DNA of 64,000 bases, from assembly GCF_036370855.1 (NCBI RefSeq), contig NC_088098.1:37079981-37143980 (forward strand). The letters run 5' to 3'. Below are positions 12,601 through 27,600 of the stretch, in pieces. The position numbers and the translations under genes were made by a program. Positions within the stretch are counted from its first letter, which is position 1, and every line of letters starts with the position of its first letter. The stretch comes from Dromaius novaehollandiae. Taxonomy: Eukaryota > Chordata > Aves > Casuariiformes > Dromaiidae. The notes under the pieces are model-generated. The model made no database searches. It saw nothing but the letters and a program-made list of their open reading frames with translations, and was not told where the DNA came from.

Positions 12601-15600
12601 ATGAAGACTTAAAAAAAAAAGTTTCACAAATACACAGAAGTCAAAAACAGCTGTTATAATCCTCATACCTGTAGGATTTAAATACTAGAAGGGGACTATG
12701 ATATGGTCCAAATGGAAATGGTTTCACTTCAGTTTGTTTATTTTGTGACGTAACAAAACCCATATCCACTGAAATTTCCTAGGAAACAGATGAGAAGATA
12801 AATAGCAATTGCAATACCACCTAATAAAATAAAAACAACTTTAATGTTTAGTTTTAAAGCATTTACCTGACCACACAACAGGTCTTCCCTAGGTGTTACA
12901 AAGGCAGTACTTTTCATTAGCAGCTCTTTCAAGCTGTCAGCTTTAGCATAAAGTTTTTTCAATTCCTCAATATTCAACCCAAGGAAAAGCTCGGGCTCCT
13001 CTGCTGCCTTTTTAGAAAGTTTGTTCATAGTTTCTTGTTTCGGGGTGTCCATATGTTTAAGATTTGGTTTAGTAAAAGAATTGGTTTCTCTGAAAGATCT
13101 CCTTCGTTCTCGGTTTGAATTAGACAAAACTTCATCATCAAAGTAATTTTCTTCACTGTCCAAAGACAATTTATCTTGCGTAAGATCATGAAGCGATGGC
13201 TGAGGTAATGCAAATTCAGATTCCTCTTCTGCCTGAGGGGCAATATTTGATTGCTCCTTGGTTTGAAGTGCACGGGCCTCTTTCAACTTCTGAATCTTCA
13301 GAGCATATTCATACTCCAGCTGCTGCAGTCGTTTCTTCTCTAGTGCAATTAATTCTGCTGAATGCTTTTTTGGACTTGATGCAGGGGAATTCTCCAGTTT
13401 CAACATTTTGCTTGGCTGAAAAGAAAAAAAAAATTTCTCTTAATTTCATCTTCATATTTACTGATCTATTGATGTGAGGCAAATTAAACATGGGCGACAT
13501 TTAACTCAGAGTTTATAAGAACGTATTTTAAACCGTTGCCAGATAATTTCAATAAACAGCAGAAAAACCACAAAATAGTTTGCCACAATTCCACTGGCAT
13601 GTTTGCAGATTTTTCAATAAAAATTAGTCTACGTCATGTATAAGTCTTCAACAAAAGTTCTGATCACATTTAAAAGGTGAGCTACAAAACAAATACACAC
13701 GAGAAAAACAAAGAAACATTGACAAAAACATTTAAGCCTTGTTTTTCTATATTCTGATTTTCAGAATAACGAAATCAGAGCCCACTTCAGTGCCTTTATT
13801 GCTAAACGGGTTTTAACAATGCTTTTTATGGCTATAAAGTTATTTCCCTTCTCACAGGAATATACTTCTCTTATCATCAGTCTATTTATGGCATACCTCT
13901 AGCAAGGAAATGCAGGCTTTGAACAGTTTTCTTATTTAAATGCTTAATGCTTTTTCTGTTGAATTATTAAAAAATATGGAACAAAGATTAAGAAGATTCT
14001 TACAGTGCTTTGGGAAAGTCTTCCCATTTGCCTGAAATACCACTTGAACTACATTTCCTAACCAAAACTGCTACGGCTTTTCAAGCACAGCATGGTTTAA
14101 GAGCATGCAGCAGACTTACTCCAAGATGATCCTGCTCCAGTTTTCGTTTCCCAATTTCTTTACTTGCTACTGCTTTTGCTCGAGCAAGTTCTTCCCCATA
14201 TTTTAATGCCAGAGCTTTTTTTACTGTAACTCGTTGCTGAACTTTATGAATCTGAAAAAAAAGAGAAGAAATACAATAGTAAGATGCAACTTTCAGATAT
14301 CATCACAATGTAATTAAAAAAAAAGACAAGACATGGGAATGATTTAATGATTAAGCCAAAGAAAGCCCAGTGACTCCCCCGCCCCCCCTCCAAATCAAGA
14401 TTTCCATTCCAACATTTCCAGCTACAGAACACAGAAACATTCCAAAATTAGAATTACTTGTTCCTGAAGCTTCTTGAGAAACATTTTATTAGCATTCAGG
14501 ATCTTCTCTGTGGCTTGTAGCTGTTCAGCCAGCTTGTTAATCTTATTTTCAGCAATCCGAACATTCTCTCTCTTTTTCGCCTCTTGTTGCAACAAATGTT
14601 TCAAGACAGATTCATCCTTCATCAGGAGAAGTCTAAAAATAGAAAAGCCATATAACAAAATTTTTTTCACAGCGAAGTTTCTCATAAAGCTATTCCTGCT
14701 TATCTGGAATCCTCGTTATCTAAGAAAAGAGCTTTGTCATCTATCAGCAAACAAAACTAAGTTTCTCAAGAGAGTCTTAACATCCATGAGACAGTAAATA
14801 CTGACAGTACATACAATTTCAGTAACCAACTTCAGCAGCTCAGTATAAATTAGATGAAAGCATTTTAACTATGAGGGCAAGTGGAAGATAAGCAAGTGGC
14901 ATATCTTTAATGTTGTTTTTAGTTTTAAGACATCCAAAAACCTACCTGTTTTACTTTAAGTAACAACCTGATCCTTTTCTAGGGCACACACACACATCAG
15001 CAGATTACAAGCCACACTACAAGGCCACAGTAGCAGTGTTTAAAGATAGAAAACTGCATCAAAAGGAGCAAGAGACAGACTAGGAGGAAGTAGGTGGATG
15101 AAAGCCGGGAAAATTTCTGCTTCAATTTGTGTCCAACACAAACCAGTTTGTTCAAAACTCCATGCAGTAAGAAGCAAGTGACAATGAAAGCAGAAAAGGA
15201 GTTCACAAAGCACTTAGGACCGTTTCCACAGTAACTTGGAGGAAGAGTGAGACGCATGAAAAAGGCATACTTAAGGAGAAAAGAAGTTTCAAACAGCATA
15301 CCTATTAATTCATTTAAACTCATCAGACATATCTCAGAAACAGTGAGGCATTCTACCCTCAAAGAAAGTGTATTCAGAAGTGAAAAGCATGCTTGTGTTT
15401 TCATATTTGATAGTTATTGAATAGTGGAGATGAAGTTCTAGTCACTGAATGAAAATACAGCTGAAAACAGTGTGAAAAGTCATATTTACAGGTTACCATG
15501 AAAAAAAGATGACAGCACAGGCTGAATAGTTCGAAAAAACAACCCTAGCTTTATTTTAAAAGCTACTCATTGAAAAAACTTATTTACAGCTTTAATCATT

Positions 15601-18600
15601 CTAAGCAAGATTTATGACAGTGAAAAACTTACTTGTTTTTCTTAAGCTTTGCTTCTGCTTCTGTAACTTGTTTTGTCACTACTGCTATTCTACCAATTCC
15701 ATCAACCTCACCATCTGAATTTGCAGGGGATGTATTGTTCCTCAGTGGATCAGTTTTAATTAAACGTTGCTTCTCACGACTAAAACAGAGATGGTAAAAG
15801 CAAAGACGTTCAGTAACTTCATCAACATTCACTTTATTGTGTATTCCAACTGTTTATCTTTGAAAAACTAACAGAGCAACATTTCAAGTTAAAGAAAGCT
15901 TTCCAAACCTACATTCAACTACTGTCAGTCAGTTCAAACCCCCCAAAAAAAACCAAACAAAAAAAAAAAAAACTTTCTTTGGTCCTACTAAAAATCAAGG
16001 AAAAAAATGAAGGTAATAAGGTTTTTCAGACTCAGATTTTTTTCTTCCAATTACAAAAATAGATTAATAAAGCACTACAAAGAATATATTTTACTTTAGC
16101 AACAATAAAACTCAGTTATACCTGGCAATCTCTTCTTTTAAGAGTCTGTATTCTATCTTCTTATCTTCTGGCAAAGCCTCTGGAGTTCTCATTGGATCAT
16201 TTTCTTTTTCTGATTTTGGAGCAGCTTTGATTTTTGAGGCCTGTTATAAGGAGATCCAAATCAGTATCACTCACACAAGTTTAAAATATAGCTATTTGAC
16301 TGCTATTTCTAAGAGGCATTTCAGCACAAACTTAAGGCTGTTCAAGGCAAGTAAGATCTTTTAAGTCAGTGGGATTTTTTCTTTTCCACCAGCAATTAAA
16401 GATAAATATCCTTTACCTCAACATTTCTCCTTGCTTCTTTTATCATAGATTCTAGTCCTCCAAATACACTATTAGCTGAGTTAGAGGGCTCTCCATCAGA
16501 CTCACTATCATCTGAATCATTTAATGTCACCACAACAGACTTGTGCTTTGGAAGCTGTCAAAGAGGGGGACAAAGAGGGAGGGGGAGAAAAGAAGATTTT
16601 ATAGCAAGGACAACAAAATATGAAAGCAGATACAACTGAATACATGTTTACTAGAAGACAAGGAAATAAGAAGGTTAAACTCCTTTATTAGCGTACGGCA
16701 CAGCGTGACAAACCAATTCCAGGCTGCACATAAATGTTACTCCAACATTTTCAACCTATTCCCAGTTATTTGTAGCATTTTTACAGCTCCACGGTCAGAA
16801 CTTCTGACTTTCCTAAACTTACACTTAATAAATTATTTCAGTGATAAAGGAAATTACCATCTGCCATTTGCACGCAAATTTTTGTAAGCAACTGAGAAGT
16901 AACAATCGAGTCTGCACTAGAAATACTTTGGCAGATGTACAAGAACTCCCTCACCTCTGCCACACACTTCTGATGCCTCTTGTCCAACATTATACTTAGC
17001 TGACCTGGCAGTAAGCTGTTCAGGCAGTTAAACTGTCAGAATACCAACTGTACATAAAGAACATATGTAACAAGATTAACTACTTTTTGCCAACATTGCA
17101 AACTGAACCAGCTCATTGAAGATCAGATGACTGCCAACTCCAGCACAAAGAAAGATGGAGAAACAGGCAGACAATTTAGATTAGCCTAAGATGTTATGCA
17201 GCTCCAGTTTGAAAGAGTGGCAATTTCAAGTCACATTTCAGGTGTTCTCTTCCTAAGGTAGATCTGGACAATTAAATACATGTTTAACCTCCAACTCAGA
17301 ACAGGGCCTCTCCATAGTTTCAAGTTTCAATGCACAAAATAAAATCTATTTTTAAACTGGGAAATAGCTGCAGCTGTAATGCAGGGTCTCTTTGTATTGT
17401 TCTAGAACACAGTTTGTCTGTCGTGAACAGATTCCCGAATGTCCACAACTATGTTGGAAAAAGCTTTGCAAGAAGTAAGTGAATAAGCAAACCAATGTCA
17501 ATAGGCTATTTCACTAGGCAGAGGTCTTCAACTCCACAGGAAAAATGCCAGTCTATAACTCAAAATCTGTTCTGAAATACGGTACTGGATATTCAAACAC
17601 GCAAAAGCCATCAAGCCCCCAAAACTATGAAATGAGATTTCAGAAGTCTGAATTTTGTATTTCATATATTTGTATTTCAGTAGCCTTATTATTTTTGAAC
17701 TCCTGTGTATATCTAGGAATGATCACATAGCAAAACTATCAATTTCTGGTTCAAAAAATAAGTTCTCATGAATTCACATTTTTAGGCTCTATTAAGAAAT
17801 ACCAAATACTATGAGAGTTAATAAAACCATAAGCAACACAAATGGTTTCAGTAATGATTAAACTGATAGGAGTCATTTATACTGTTTTCACACTGAACTG
17901 TTTTTACAGAGGATCATCTTTTGACTAGTCTCCTGCAAACATCACTTTGGCCAAAACTTCTTTGAAACAGCTTGGAATACAGAATATTTATATATAAAAT
18001 GTGTGGATTTTAAACAAATCAGTACTTTTACCAGTGCGAATTACTCAACTCTAGCAGTTATCACCTATATTGACACTACCAAGTAAGATGGCAAAACAGG
18101 CACAGATCTGAGGTCTGTTGGTGCCAAGGACCTGATTACCACTTTATGTATTTCAGGGATTTTACTCCGAACCAACACTAGCCTGGTTCCATGAACTGAA
18201 TATGCATTTGCAACTGGAATGCATTAGGTATACTCTCGGAACATATTAGTTAAGTTTAATAGACAGGAATGTTATTTGCATGTTCAAAAAACAAAACAAA
18301 ACAAGAAAACCCACCACACACCACCCATCTGAACTAAGATGCTTGTTTTGATGCTGTCCTAAGATGTTACATTCTTAGTTATTCAGGGTCAAATTCCTTC
18401 AAGAAGATAAGAGCATACAAGTTAAGTTAACTAGCAGTTCATGTGTTTAATTGATGTTCCGCTGTTCTGCACTGTATCACTAGAAAAACTTATGTCTATT
18501 TGCTTGTTCACTTGAACTGGGGACAACTTCAATTTGTCGTCTTATTAAAAGAAAACGCCAATATTTGCTTACTGTGATCACTGCTCGGGGAGGCCTTGAT

Positions 18601-21600
18601 ACTCTGACAAACTTTGTACTTTGTACCCGTGGCTGAGACACGGTATTAATACTGACTGCGGACAGATTGCTTCTTGGCACAGATTGCAAATTATCCGGAA
18701 CAGGAGGTGAAGGTGGACCACTGTTACTTGAAGTTTCCTAACAAAACAAGTAAGAAATACAGTCATTAAAAAAAATAATAACAATAACCCACACACTATA
18801 TACAGCTATTTTTTAAAAACAGTAAGCACAAATAAAAAGAGATACTCCCCAAATCACAATTCCAAGTTCCAAGGCACAAATGAAACAGGCTATCTGAATA
18901 TTAGGCACAAATTTTGCAGTTCTGCGATTATGCTAAAAATGCATGCAAGAATATGTAAGTAATTCACAGCTCAACTATGCAAAAGACCCGTGAGCTCTGA
19001 ATGTTGCCAAAAACACCCTCTAAATTTTCATAACCACAAACTTCACCTCCTTTCCCCTCACCCCAAACCTTAACCATTAGAACCGGCAGCTTTCTTCCAA
19101 CTCCATTTGCTAGAAGGTTGAAATAAACTTTAAGTGTTTTGTTTCCTAACTGACTGTTAAATAATAAACAATTTAGCAGAAAATACAATCTCTGTTCTCC
19201 TCAAATGTTCAAATTTGAGTACCTTGAAGTTTCATAATTCCTTCAGGAACAAAAAAAAGCTGCAATTTACAACTCAAAGGACACCTTTGGTTGTTTTTCA
19301 TTTTTCATTCTTTTGGGAAGAAAGGGGTGATAGAAATTCAGGGAATTTGTTTTTAGGCAGCAGAAGGGCAGCATAAAAGGAGCCCATATTCCTCACTTAG
19401 CAGGTCATCTTTAAGTTTAGTTCAAGACTGCCATCTAGAGGTTTACATTCAAAAACCAATGAAGTACCTCAGATCTGAAAGCTCGTTTGTTGGCTAATGA
19501 CTTGAGTAACTCTTCTCTTAAGAGCATCTCCTCTTCTTCTTCCTCATCTGCAAATGGAGGTTTTGGTGGCTGCTCAGGCTCTTCAGGTGGAAGAGGTGGA
19601 AGAGGTGGAGGTGGCTCAAGAGAAACACAAGAAACGCCCTCCACATAAAGTTGACTCAAAGATGGTACAGGCTGAGATAAAAAGGAAAACAAGTGTTTCA
19701 AAGTTTTGAGACTTACTGTTTTTTTAGGATTATTTATAAGAGGTGAAGCTACACAAATTATTTTGTGGTTTACAACTCATTAAAACTGCAGTGGATTTAG
19801 TCTAATGTCAAAAGTGGTGCCAAATTCTTACTAGTTACCAAGATAGTGGCAACAGTAAGGATATCCAAACTAACTATAAATGAGAATTCTGAACTAGAGG
19901 TAGTCTAGCCATAGGAATGTGGCTGACCTGGTAGGTTAGCACCAATGAATTAGTTTACTCTGCATGAGAAAGTCTTGAAATGGTTTTACGAATTTGTATT
20001 AGCCAAAAAGAATTAGTTTCTTTTAATCAAAAATTCGGAGTCTTATCATCTCAGGGGACAGGAACTTTCTATGGCTTTCCTAAGGAGGATAATACACACT
20101 CAGTGAAAACAGTAGTGTGAAAGAAGAGCCTAGTTCGATTGTCGCATGGACTCTTGGATGAGAAGACAGACAGCATACAGTCAAAACACACAAAGTTTGA
20201 AAGAAGAAGGATTGTGATGAGCTACAACTTGTTCCCCCCCGCCAGGCAACAAGCTGTAAAGTAAGCATACCTACATACATGGCCTAGAGATAAGATGCAA
20301 AGTTCCTTTACACTTAAAATTCCAATCTGTTATTTTTTCAATGTGCTTTAGGCAAGTTTTGCTTACTGTTATGAAATGACACAGTTCTAATAACAATGAA
20401 GAGAAATTTTTAGCTCAATACAAAGAGCCTCCATTGAACTGGGAACTGGATCAGCCAAAAGTAGCTGAAATCAAGAGTTTAAAAAGCAATCATAAGTCTA
20501 GCAGGTATTTCAAGGGAATCATCAAGAAGTTCAGAACTGTATCAAACAACATTTAAATTTAAGCTTAACTTTAGAATTAGAAATAAGATACTAAATGCGA
20601 ATTACTAACATTTTCAAAAACAGTTTTCTTCCACGATTACTTACCGGAATTGGAGGTGGCAGTGGCAAGGAAATCGGTGGTACTGGAGGTGGAAAATATC
20701 CTGCTGGACACTCAAAGAAAGGAGGCTGCACTGGAGAAGAAGCTGTAATTAAAAACAAAATTTACTGAATGTAAGAAATCAGGCAGGTAATTATTGCACA
20801 GCAACTTGTGTTTGTAATTAAATTGATTTACTGCAGCAGAAGCAGCGAACACTTTTAATAGACAGAGCTTTAAAAGGCAATGCCAGACTAAGCATGGTGT
20901 ATAGTTTCTTTTATATATATTCAAAGAAAATCAGAGTACTGTTACCTGCCTTGTTTCTACCTTGCATACAAAACACAAGTACTCCCCAACAGTGCTACTG
21001 AGGGAATAACTCAGCTCTCATATTTGATTTAATTCATAATGCCTTCTTAAGCTATAAATCTCAATACAGTGATTTCTACTGCTACTGGCTACAATACAAA
21101 TTAGGACAGAGGCAGACCAAATGCACTGCTGAAACTGAATTCTAACACACAAAACTAGAGCCTCAGATGCTCCATCAAGAAAAGTTTCACATTGCTTACA
21201 TATTAAAACAGCAGGTACAGTACGTTAGAAAACTAAAGAATAAGGCAGGCTGGCAAGAAAGAGGAAGAACAAACCGAAAATAAAGAAATTAACTGCAAGA
21301 GAACTATGGCCAACAGAACTATGCTTAGTGAAGCTTTAGCAAGACACTACATTTTCTGATGCTTTCAGATAGAACAAGGAAGCATAAATAGTTTAAATGC
21401 ACCTCAGACTCAAAGTCATTAAAATAATTTAGGTTGAAAAAGACCTCTGGAAGTCATCTGGCCCAACTCAGGGGCTCAAAGCAGGGCTGGCCCCAAAGCC
21501 AGATCAGGTTGCTCACGGCCTTATCCAGTCAAGCTTAATATCTTCAAGGATGCAGACTGCACAACATTTCCAGGCAACCTGCCCCAGTGTTTGACCATCC

Positions 21601-24600
21601 TCTTTGCGAAAACGTTTTTCCTTATACCTAACTGGAATTTCTTTGATTACAATTTGTGCATGTTGCCTTTGCGTGTCCTTTTGTGGCACACTTCTGAAGA
21701 GCTTGCCTCTGCCTTCTCTATAACCACCCATTACATAGTTGAAGAGAGTGGTAAGAGCCTTTCTCAGCCTTCTCTTCTCAAGACAAACCCAGCTCTCCCA
21801 GCCTCTTCTCATACATCATGTGCTCCAGTGCCCAGTGAACTTCACTGCCCTCCACTAGACTCCTTCCAGTAAGTCAGTATCTTTCTCATACTGGGAAACC
21901 AAAAACTGATGCAGTCCTTGTAAATGTTATGAAAGAGGAATAAGCACTTCTCTTAACAGCTGCTCCCTCCCACACCCCCAGTAATAGTCTCACTACTACA
22001 GCACAGGATGCAGTTAGCCTTTATCACCCAAAGGCATGCTGCTGACTCATGTTCAGCTTGTGGTCCACCAGGCCCCCTTCTGTGAAGCTGCTTTCTACCC
22101 AGTCAATACTCAGGGGACTCTGCTTTCTATACAACTGCTTTGGAATGTAAAAGAACAAACTTCACATTATTGTAATTACAAAAGTATAAGCCTGAAGACC
22201 TTCAAAAGATCATGACAGCAGAGATGCCAGAAAACAATCTGCACAAAAACAGGGCAGAATTAGTTCATCTTAAAATATTATAGTTTGATAGCCATATGAG
22301 TGCATGTCATCTCAAAAGAATGAGTTTCCTTTCTAAAGTGATAGCTCACTTCATACTTTTTAACCATTTTTAATCAACCGTCATACAGGAAAACTGCAAA
22401 TAAGACTTACCTGGAGAGTTAGTTTCACTATCTGTATCCATAGCAACTTCATCATAATTATCATACTGATATATCCCTCCTGCGCTATCCGTAGATTGCT
22501 TATCTAAAGACCATCTCAGGTCTGTATCTGAAGACTAAACATAGAAAAAAAGCATATTTAATTTAGCTGTCTTCCATTATTCTTTTAAAGCAAACTAATT
22601 AAAAGTGAATTTTAGAAGGCAGACAATCAAATTTTATCTTATAATTGCTTTACAAATACAATTCTACACAGCGTATACAAACAGAACAAGCTGAAAATGA
22701 ACTTTTAATCAAATCTGCAGCAGCTTGCAACTCAACAAATTAAAGGCCAGTTTTAAAACTGGAGCTTTTCAGAGTGCGGGGGGGGGGGGGGCCATGACGT
22801 ATAAAAGCAATGTTTGAACATCTAGCAGGTCATTATACATTTGGCAAATTGCCGTGGTTATGCATTTCTGTAATATTGAAAGAGAACTGAATTCTTTATT
22901 GTTTCTGTGAATCTGCCATGGTAATTACCAACAACACCTGAGCTACCCTTGTCAGAAATAAGGCAGAAGTGCACAAGGATCATCTTTACTGAGACGGAAG
23001 TTGAGGGCTTAGATGAAATGTGTTCCAATTGTTCTAAAGCTGCTGTCTCAGGTGGAAAATCCTTTTGTTGCCCCAGAGTGAGTCACATACCACAATGAAA
23101 CACGCCAAGAGATGGTCAACTAATAAGACATTGTTTAAAGGATGCATAGCACTATACAGATGACAATGAATGTTCAGTGAGCATGAAAACATGCAAAAAG
23201 GGGAAGTATTATTTCTCAGACAATTGATTTGCATCTTTTAGGTTTACAGTAGACATTTTGACTGCTTTTAGGTTTTTAGCGCTTACAATCAAATATTTCA
23301 AACCTCAGTCTCCCAATGATTATTTTAGGGGACTCTTGTATAACAGCCTCAGATAGGGAGTCCCAACTCACCTAACTGTCCATTTCTCATTACAGTATCA
23401 GCAACTCTAGCCACTTCATGTATCTAGCAGCAGCAGCTGCTCCCATTAAGAGTATACTGAAAGGATAGATGCTAAAGAAATATTGGGGTAGGTTTTTTGT
23501 TTTCAGGGTTTTTTTTTTTTTTTTGTAATGTACCAGCGTTTAAAGACAGAACACGACTGATTCAAGCACCTTTTGTGAGTCTCATGGTGAGAGAATGAAG
23601 ACAGCCTACAGGTGCAGCATGATGACCACTGCAGTAACTCTACTACATTAGGAATTTGACACTAGCTTCATTATAGGATGAGTTAAGTAATCAGTTATGT
23701 TTTGTGTCTCAGCAAGTTTTGTACCTTGACAGATTAGAAAAATACTGCAGAACCAAACTATAAAGAGATCACATTTTGAAGTAAGTAAGCCACTGAAAGA
23801 CAGAATAATTTTGAGAACATGGAGACAAACAGCAATCTAACAGAGATGAAAGCCTAGAACGTTTGGTTAATTGATTTGTATTAAATTGCAGACTGTTCTT
23901 TGGTCCTCATGTTTTGTCCCAAATACCCAATGTCCCAAAATACCTTTACAAGGAGAATGCTTATCTGTCACTGATTTGCAAGCGTACAACTCTTACAAAA
24001 CCTATCTTACTGAAAAGAAAGGAAATGCCTATCTAGGATGGCAGTAAAACGTTATCTACTGAAATACTTTTTTTTTTGGGGGGGGGGGGAAATAGGGAAA
24101 GCAGAGGAATGTAAAAGCAGAAATCATCCATGACTATATAAAACTTGAATACCATATTATAAATTAATTACCCTGCTTCTTGTTCTCCTCTTTCCTCCAA
24201 CTAGCTTCATGAACCGATTGTACTGCTCTTCTTGATTTGAGAGGTCCCTAATTTTTCTGATCTCTTCTTCTCTTTTTCTTCTCTCCTCCTCCTCCTCTTG
24301 TTTCCTCTGGTCTTCCTCTTTCTGACGCCTGTCTTGTTCCTTTTGCTGCTGCATCTTCTTTGACGTCTTTGTCTGTTGTTTCCTCAAAGCTTGCTTGGCT
24401 TTAAATAAAAAGATATGTGATTAACTCCACCTTGTCTAAATGGTTCTCCAAATCCTGTATTCTTCAGGAGCCGAAAGTATTCTGTGGATGATGGGGGTTC
24501 TGTACAAAGGATCAAAGACTCATCCCCCACCATTTCACATAATGTGTTGCATTCTTTTTATTTCACAAAACATACTATTGATAGTCATTTCAACAACATT

Positions 24601-27600
24601 AAACATATTACCTGTAGCACTAGTTTTCTTTGTTGAGTGTGCTTTTGTACTGGCTTTGACTTTCTGTGTTACAGTTTTTGTTTTTGTTAATTTTTCCTTG
24701 CTTTCCTTCATCACCTGTTGTTCTTTCTGCTGCCATTTTTTACTAGCAGACTGGAGGGCAAGGAGCCTAAGCTGCAGTTCAGACATCTCCTCCTCATCAT
24801 CAAACAACTTCTTAAAAGGAAGGACAAAAAAAAAAAAAAAAGAAAAAGAAAAAAGGGAAAAAAAGGTCAAGATGTCATTTAATGAGTACACTAAATATTT
24901 TTCAAAAAGTCTTTAAAAGTCTACCCTGAAGTTTTTTTAACAAAGGCAAGGCTTAAAAATCCTACTGTACTCATCAGAGTTATTCCTTAAGAATAAAAAC
25001 AGTTCATTCTGTTTCTTGACTGCAATTTGGAAAAAGCTGTCAGAATGTCATAATACAGTAAGTCTCAGCTACAAAGGAATAGTTTCTTACCTTTTCAGCT
25101 GTAACATCTGAAGTGCTAAGCTTTCGTGCTAATGTTTGTTCTTTATCTTCTGCACCTTTCAAAAGAAAAATACCATGTTTTTGAATGAGCTGTTTGTTGT
25201 AAGCCTTAAAACAGAACTACACTAAAAATACGTTGAGAACTGATTCCATATGAAGATACTTTATCAATATCATTGGTTCATAGTGTACAACAGGATAGCA
25301 CTGTGTATGTATATGAGCACATTAAGAATCATTAATATAAACTTAATGCATTTGAGAAAATCTACATCATCAAGATGCCATAAGCCTAAGTCTGTCTTTT
25401 TTTTTTTTTTTTTTTTTTAATAATTCTCCATCCTAAGGTTGGTGTGTACTTCCCCTAGAAGCAAGCAGAGAGAGAGAAGAAAAAAAGATTTAGGAGACAA
25501 GGCAAAAAGAAGGCTTCTTTCCAGCTGTTTTACTCTATCATCTCATACTAATTGCTGTCCTGAGCATTTCAGATTCCACTGGCAGCTGTTTCAAGTAGTG
25601 ATTAGTCTTCTACAGAATTAAATACAATGGCCCAGACCTGGAATAAGAACACACTTGCACCATTCCATCCCAAAGAGAACTTAAAGGAGTTGTCCTTTGA
25701 AAACGGATAGTAAACGCTAACTGTCTAATGTTTAGAATGAAGGCATTACTACCCAAAAGCCACATATCCATGAAATGAGAAGAGGGGAAAAAAACATTCA
25801 GAGAGAAGCTTGGAGATCTTTTCTTTTATTAGCCCTTCTTCAGTGGGAGATTCTTTCCCACCTTTCAAACTGATAGAAAACAAATTTCCACTCAGGACAA
25901 CTTTTAGTCTTCCCGGAGGTCTATGAAAAGTCACGTTCAGAAAGACATGAAAGATATCTAGTCTAAAATACATAAAGACCTTATACTGAAACAAAAATGA
26001 TACACAGCAAATGCTGAAGGCCTTCCTGCTTATACATGCATGCTTTTTTTTAAAATGCACACATACAAAAGAAAGAAATATCTAATACCCATCCAAACCT
26101 AAAAAAATATTCAGAACATCACACGCAACAAAGATCCTCACCATTCAATCCACAGGACGAAACTGAAGAGATACAGATGGTACTAGCTGTGATGACAGTA
26201 GTTTCTATAATGTGGATAGGGACATAGTATACAACCTAAACAACCTTTCAAGTCAGAAGAAGGGGATATAGGTGGAACAGACTAAAGGGTGGTAAGGGAA
26301 AGACAGCCGGGAATTCTGTAAAGCTTCTACCAGAGGAGCTTGAATTGTAGAGAATTAAAACTCAGGGAAGTTTGTTTCTCTTTTTAGAATTAAGACAAGT
26401 TCTTCAACTTCAACAGTCTGGAGAGACATCCAGGATACCACTTGAAATAAGTATCACAGGAAAAGTGAATGCTTAATATATGCAGAATTATGTAATATAC
26501 ACTTATTGATGCCCATGATTCTGCAGTAACTAAAATCAGCTAGCTACTCCTACTTTGGAAAGCCACAGTATATTGTTACAAAGCATCAGTCATGTGGCTT
26601 AATCTGTCTGCTTTCAAATCATTTTTATGCAATACATCGTATTGAGCGGTGTACAAAACTTAGATGCTATAGTATGCATATTAAGAGCATCTTATTTCTA
26701 CTATAATATTATCTGTAGTCTCAACTTCAATGCTTTTAAGTTGGATTTTTGTAGACTGATTTTGCTTGTAAAAGAGCTCTTTTACTTTTCCCTTACAGAA
26801 GTTCTGCCTTGTTCTCTTCCTACAAGCTACTGGTTTTCTTCTTCTGCTATCAAGATCTGTTGTTTTTCTTCATGTCTCCTACTAAAAGCTACATCACCCC
26901 TCAAAAAATACCAGAGGCATTTTTTTTTATTGATGGGAAAGATATGAAGGAAAAATACCCAGAATGAGGTGGCTTAACTAGTACTGATCAGTTTTCATCT
27001 TTCAGTTCCTTTATGGGCTTTGTCTCCTACACTCTCATGCTCAAGATATGAATCATTCTGACTTTCAGTGTTCTAGTCTTACCTTACTTCATCTTCTCAC
27101 TAATTACTCACTTGTACTCTTTCTTAATCCCTCCACTTACTACTTTGTCTCTTCCCACTCAAATTGAGGGTTTAGGCGCATTGACAAATTAGCTAACATA
27201 GGATAACACATGACATGCATTAACACATCCTCAGCCATAGCAAACACGATTTATTAGAACTAGGTGAAGCCTAAGAATAGGCAGTTTAAGCTAACTGCTT
27301 TAGTTTGTTGCAGATTTAAAAGGAAGCTCAAGGACTTAAGCCACAGGTCAGCTGAACCTGGCAACTTGTTTCTCGCTAACTGGTTCACGTGTCTCGAATA
27401 TCATCCTCTTCACCTGCAGTCCAGAACTACCTCAGTTTTATTCAACATGCTTATTCTACCCTCCAGAAACATTTCTTCTATGAATCCTTTCTATTCCTGG
27501 CCCACATGATTTCTCCACTATTTGTGAATATCAATTATGACCAAAATAATTCTGGTGAGAAAGTCTTATAAACACTTGGTGCACTAAGGAAAACACATAA

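Noticed and set aside
14997-15404. 135-codon minus-strand open frame in ZFC3H1 intron 12
   Set aside because: Exons 12 and 13 join in phase without it and the peptide resembles no known protein.
24440-24916. 158-codon plus-strand open frame
   Set aside because: Mostly the antisense of ZFC3H1 exon 4 and its flanking homopolymer; no family similarity.
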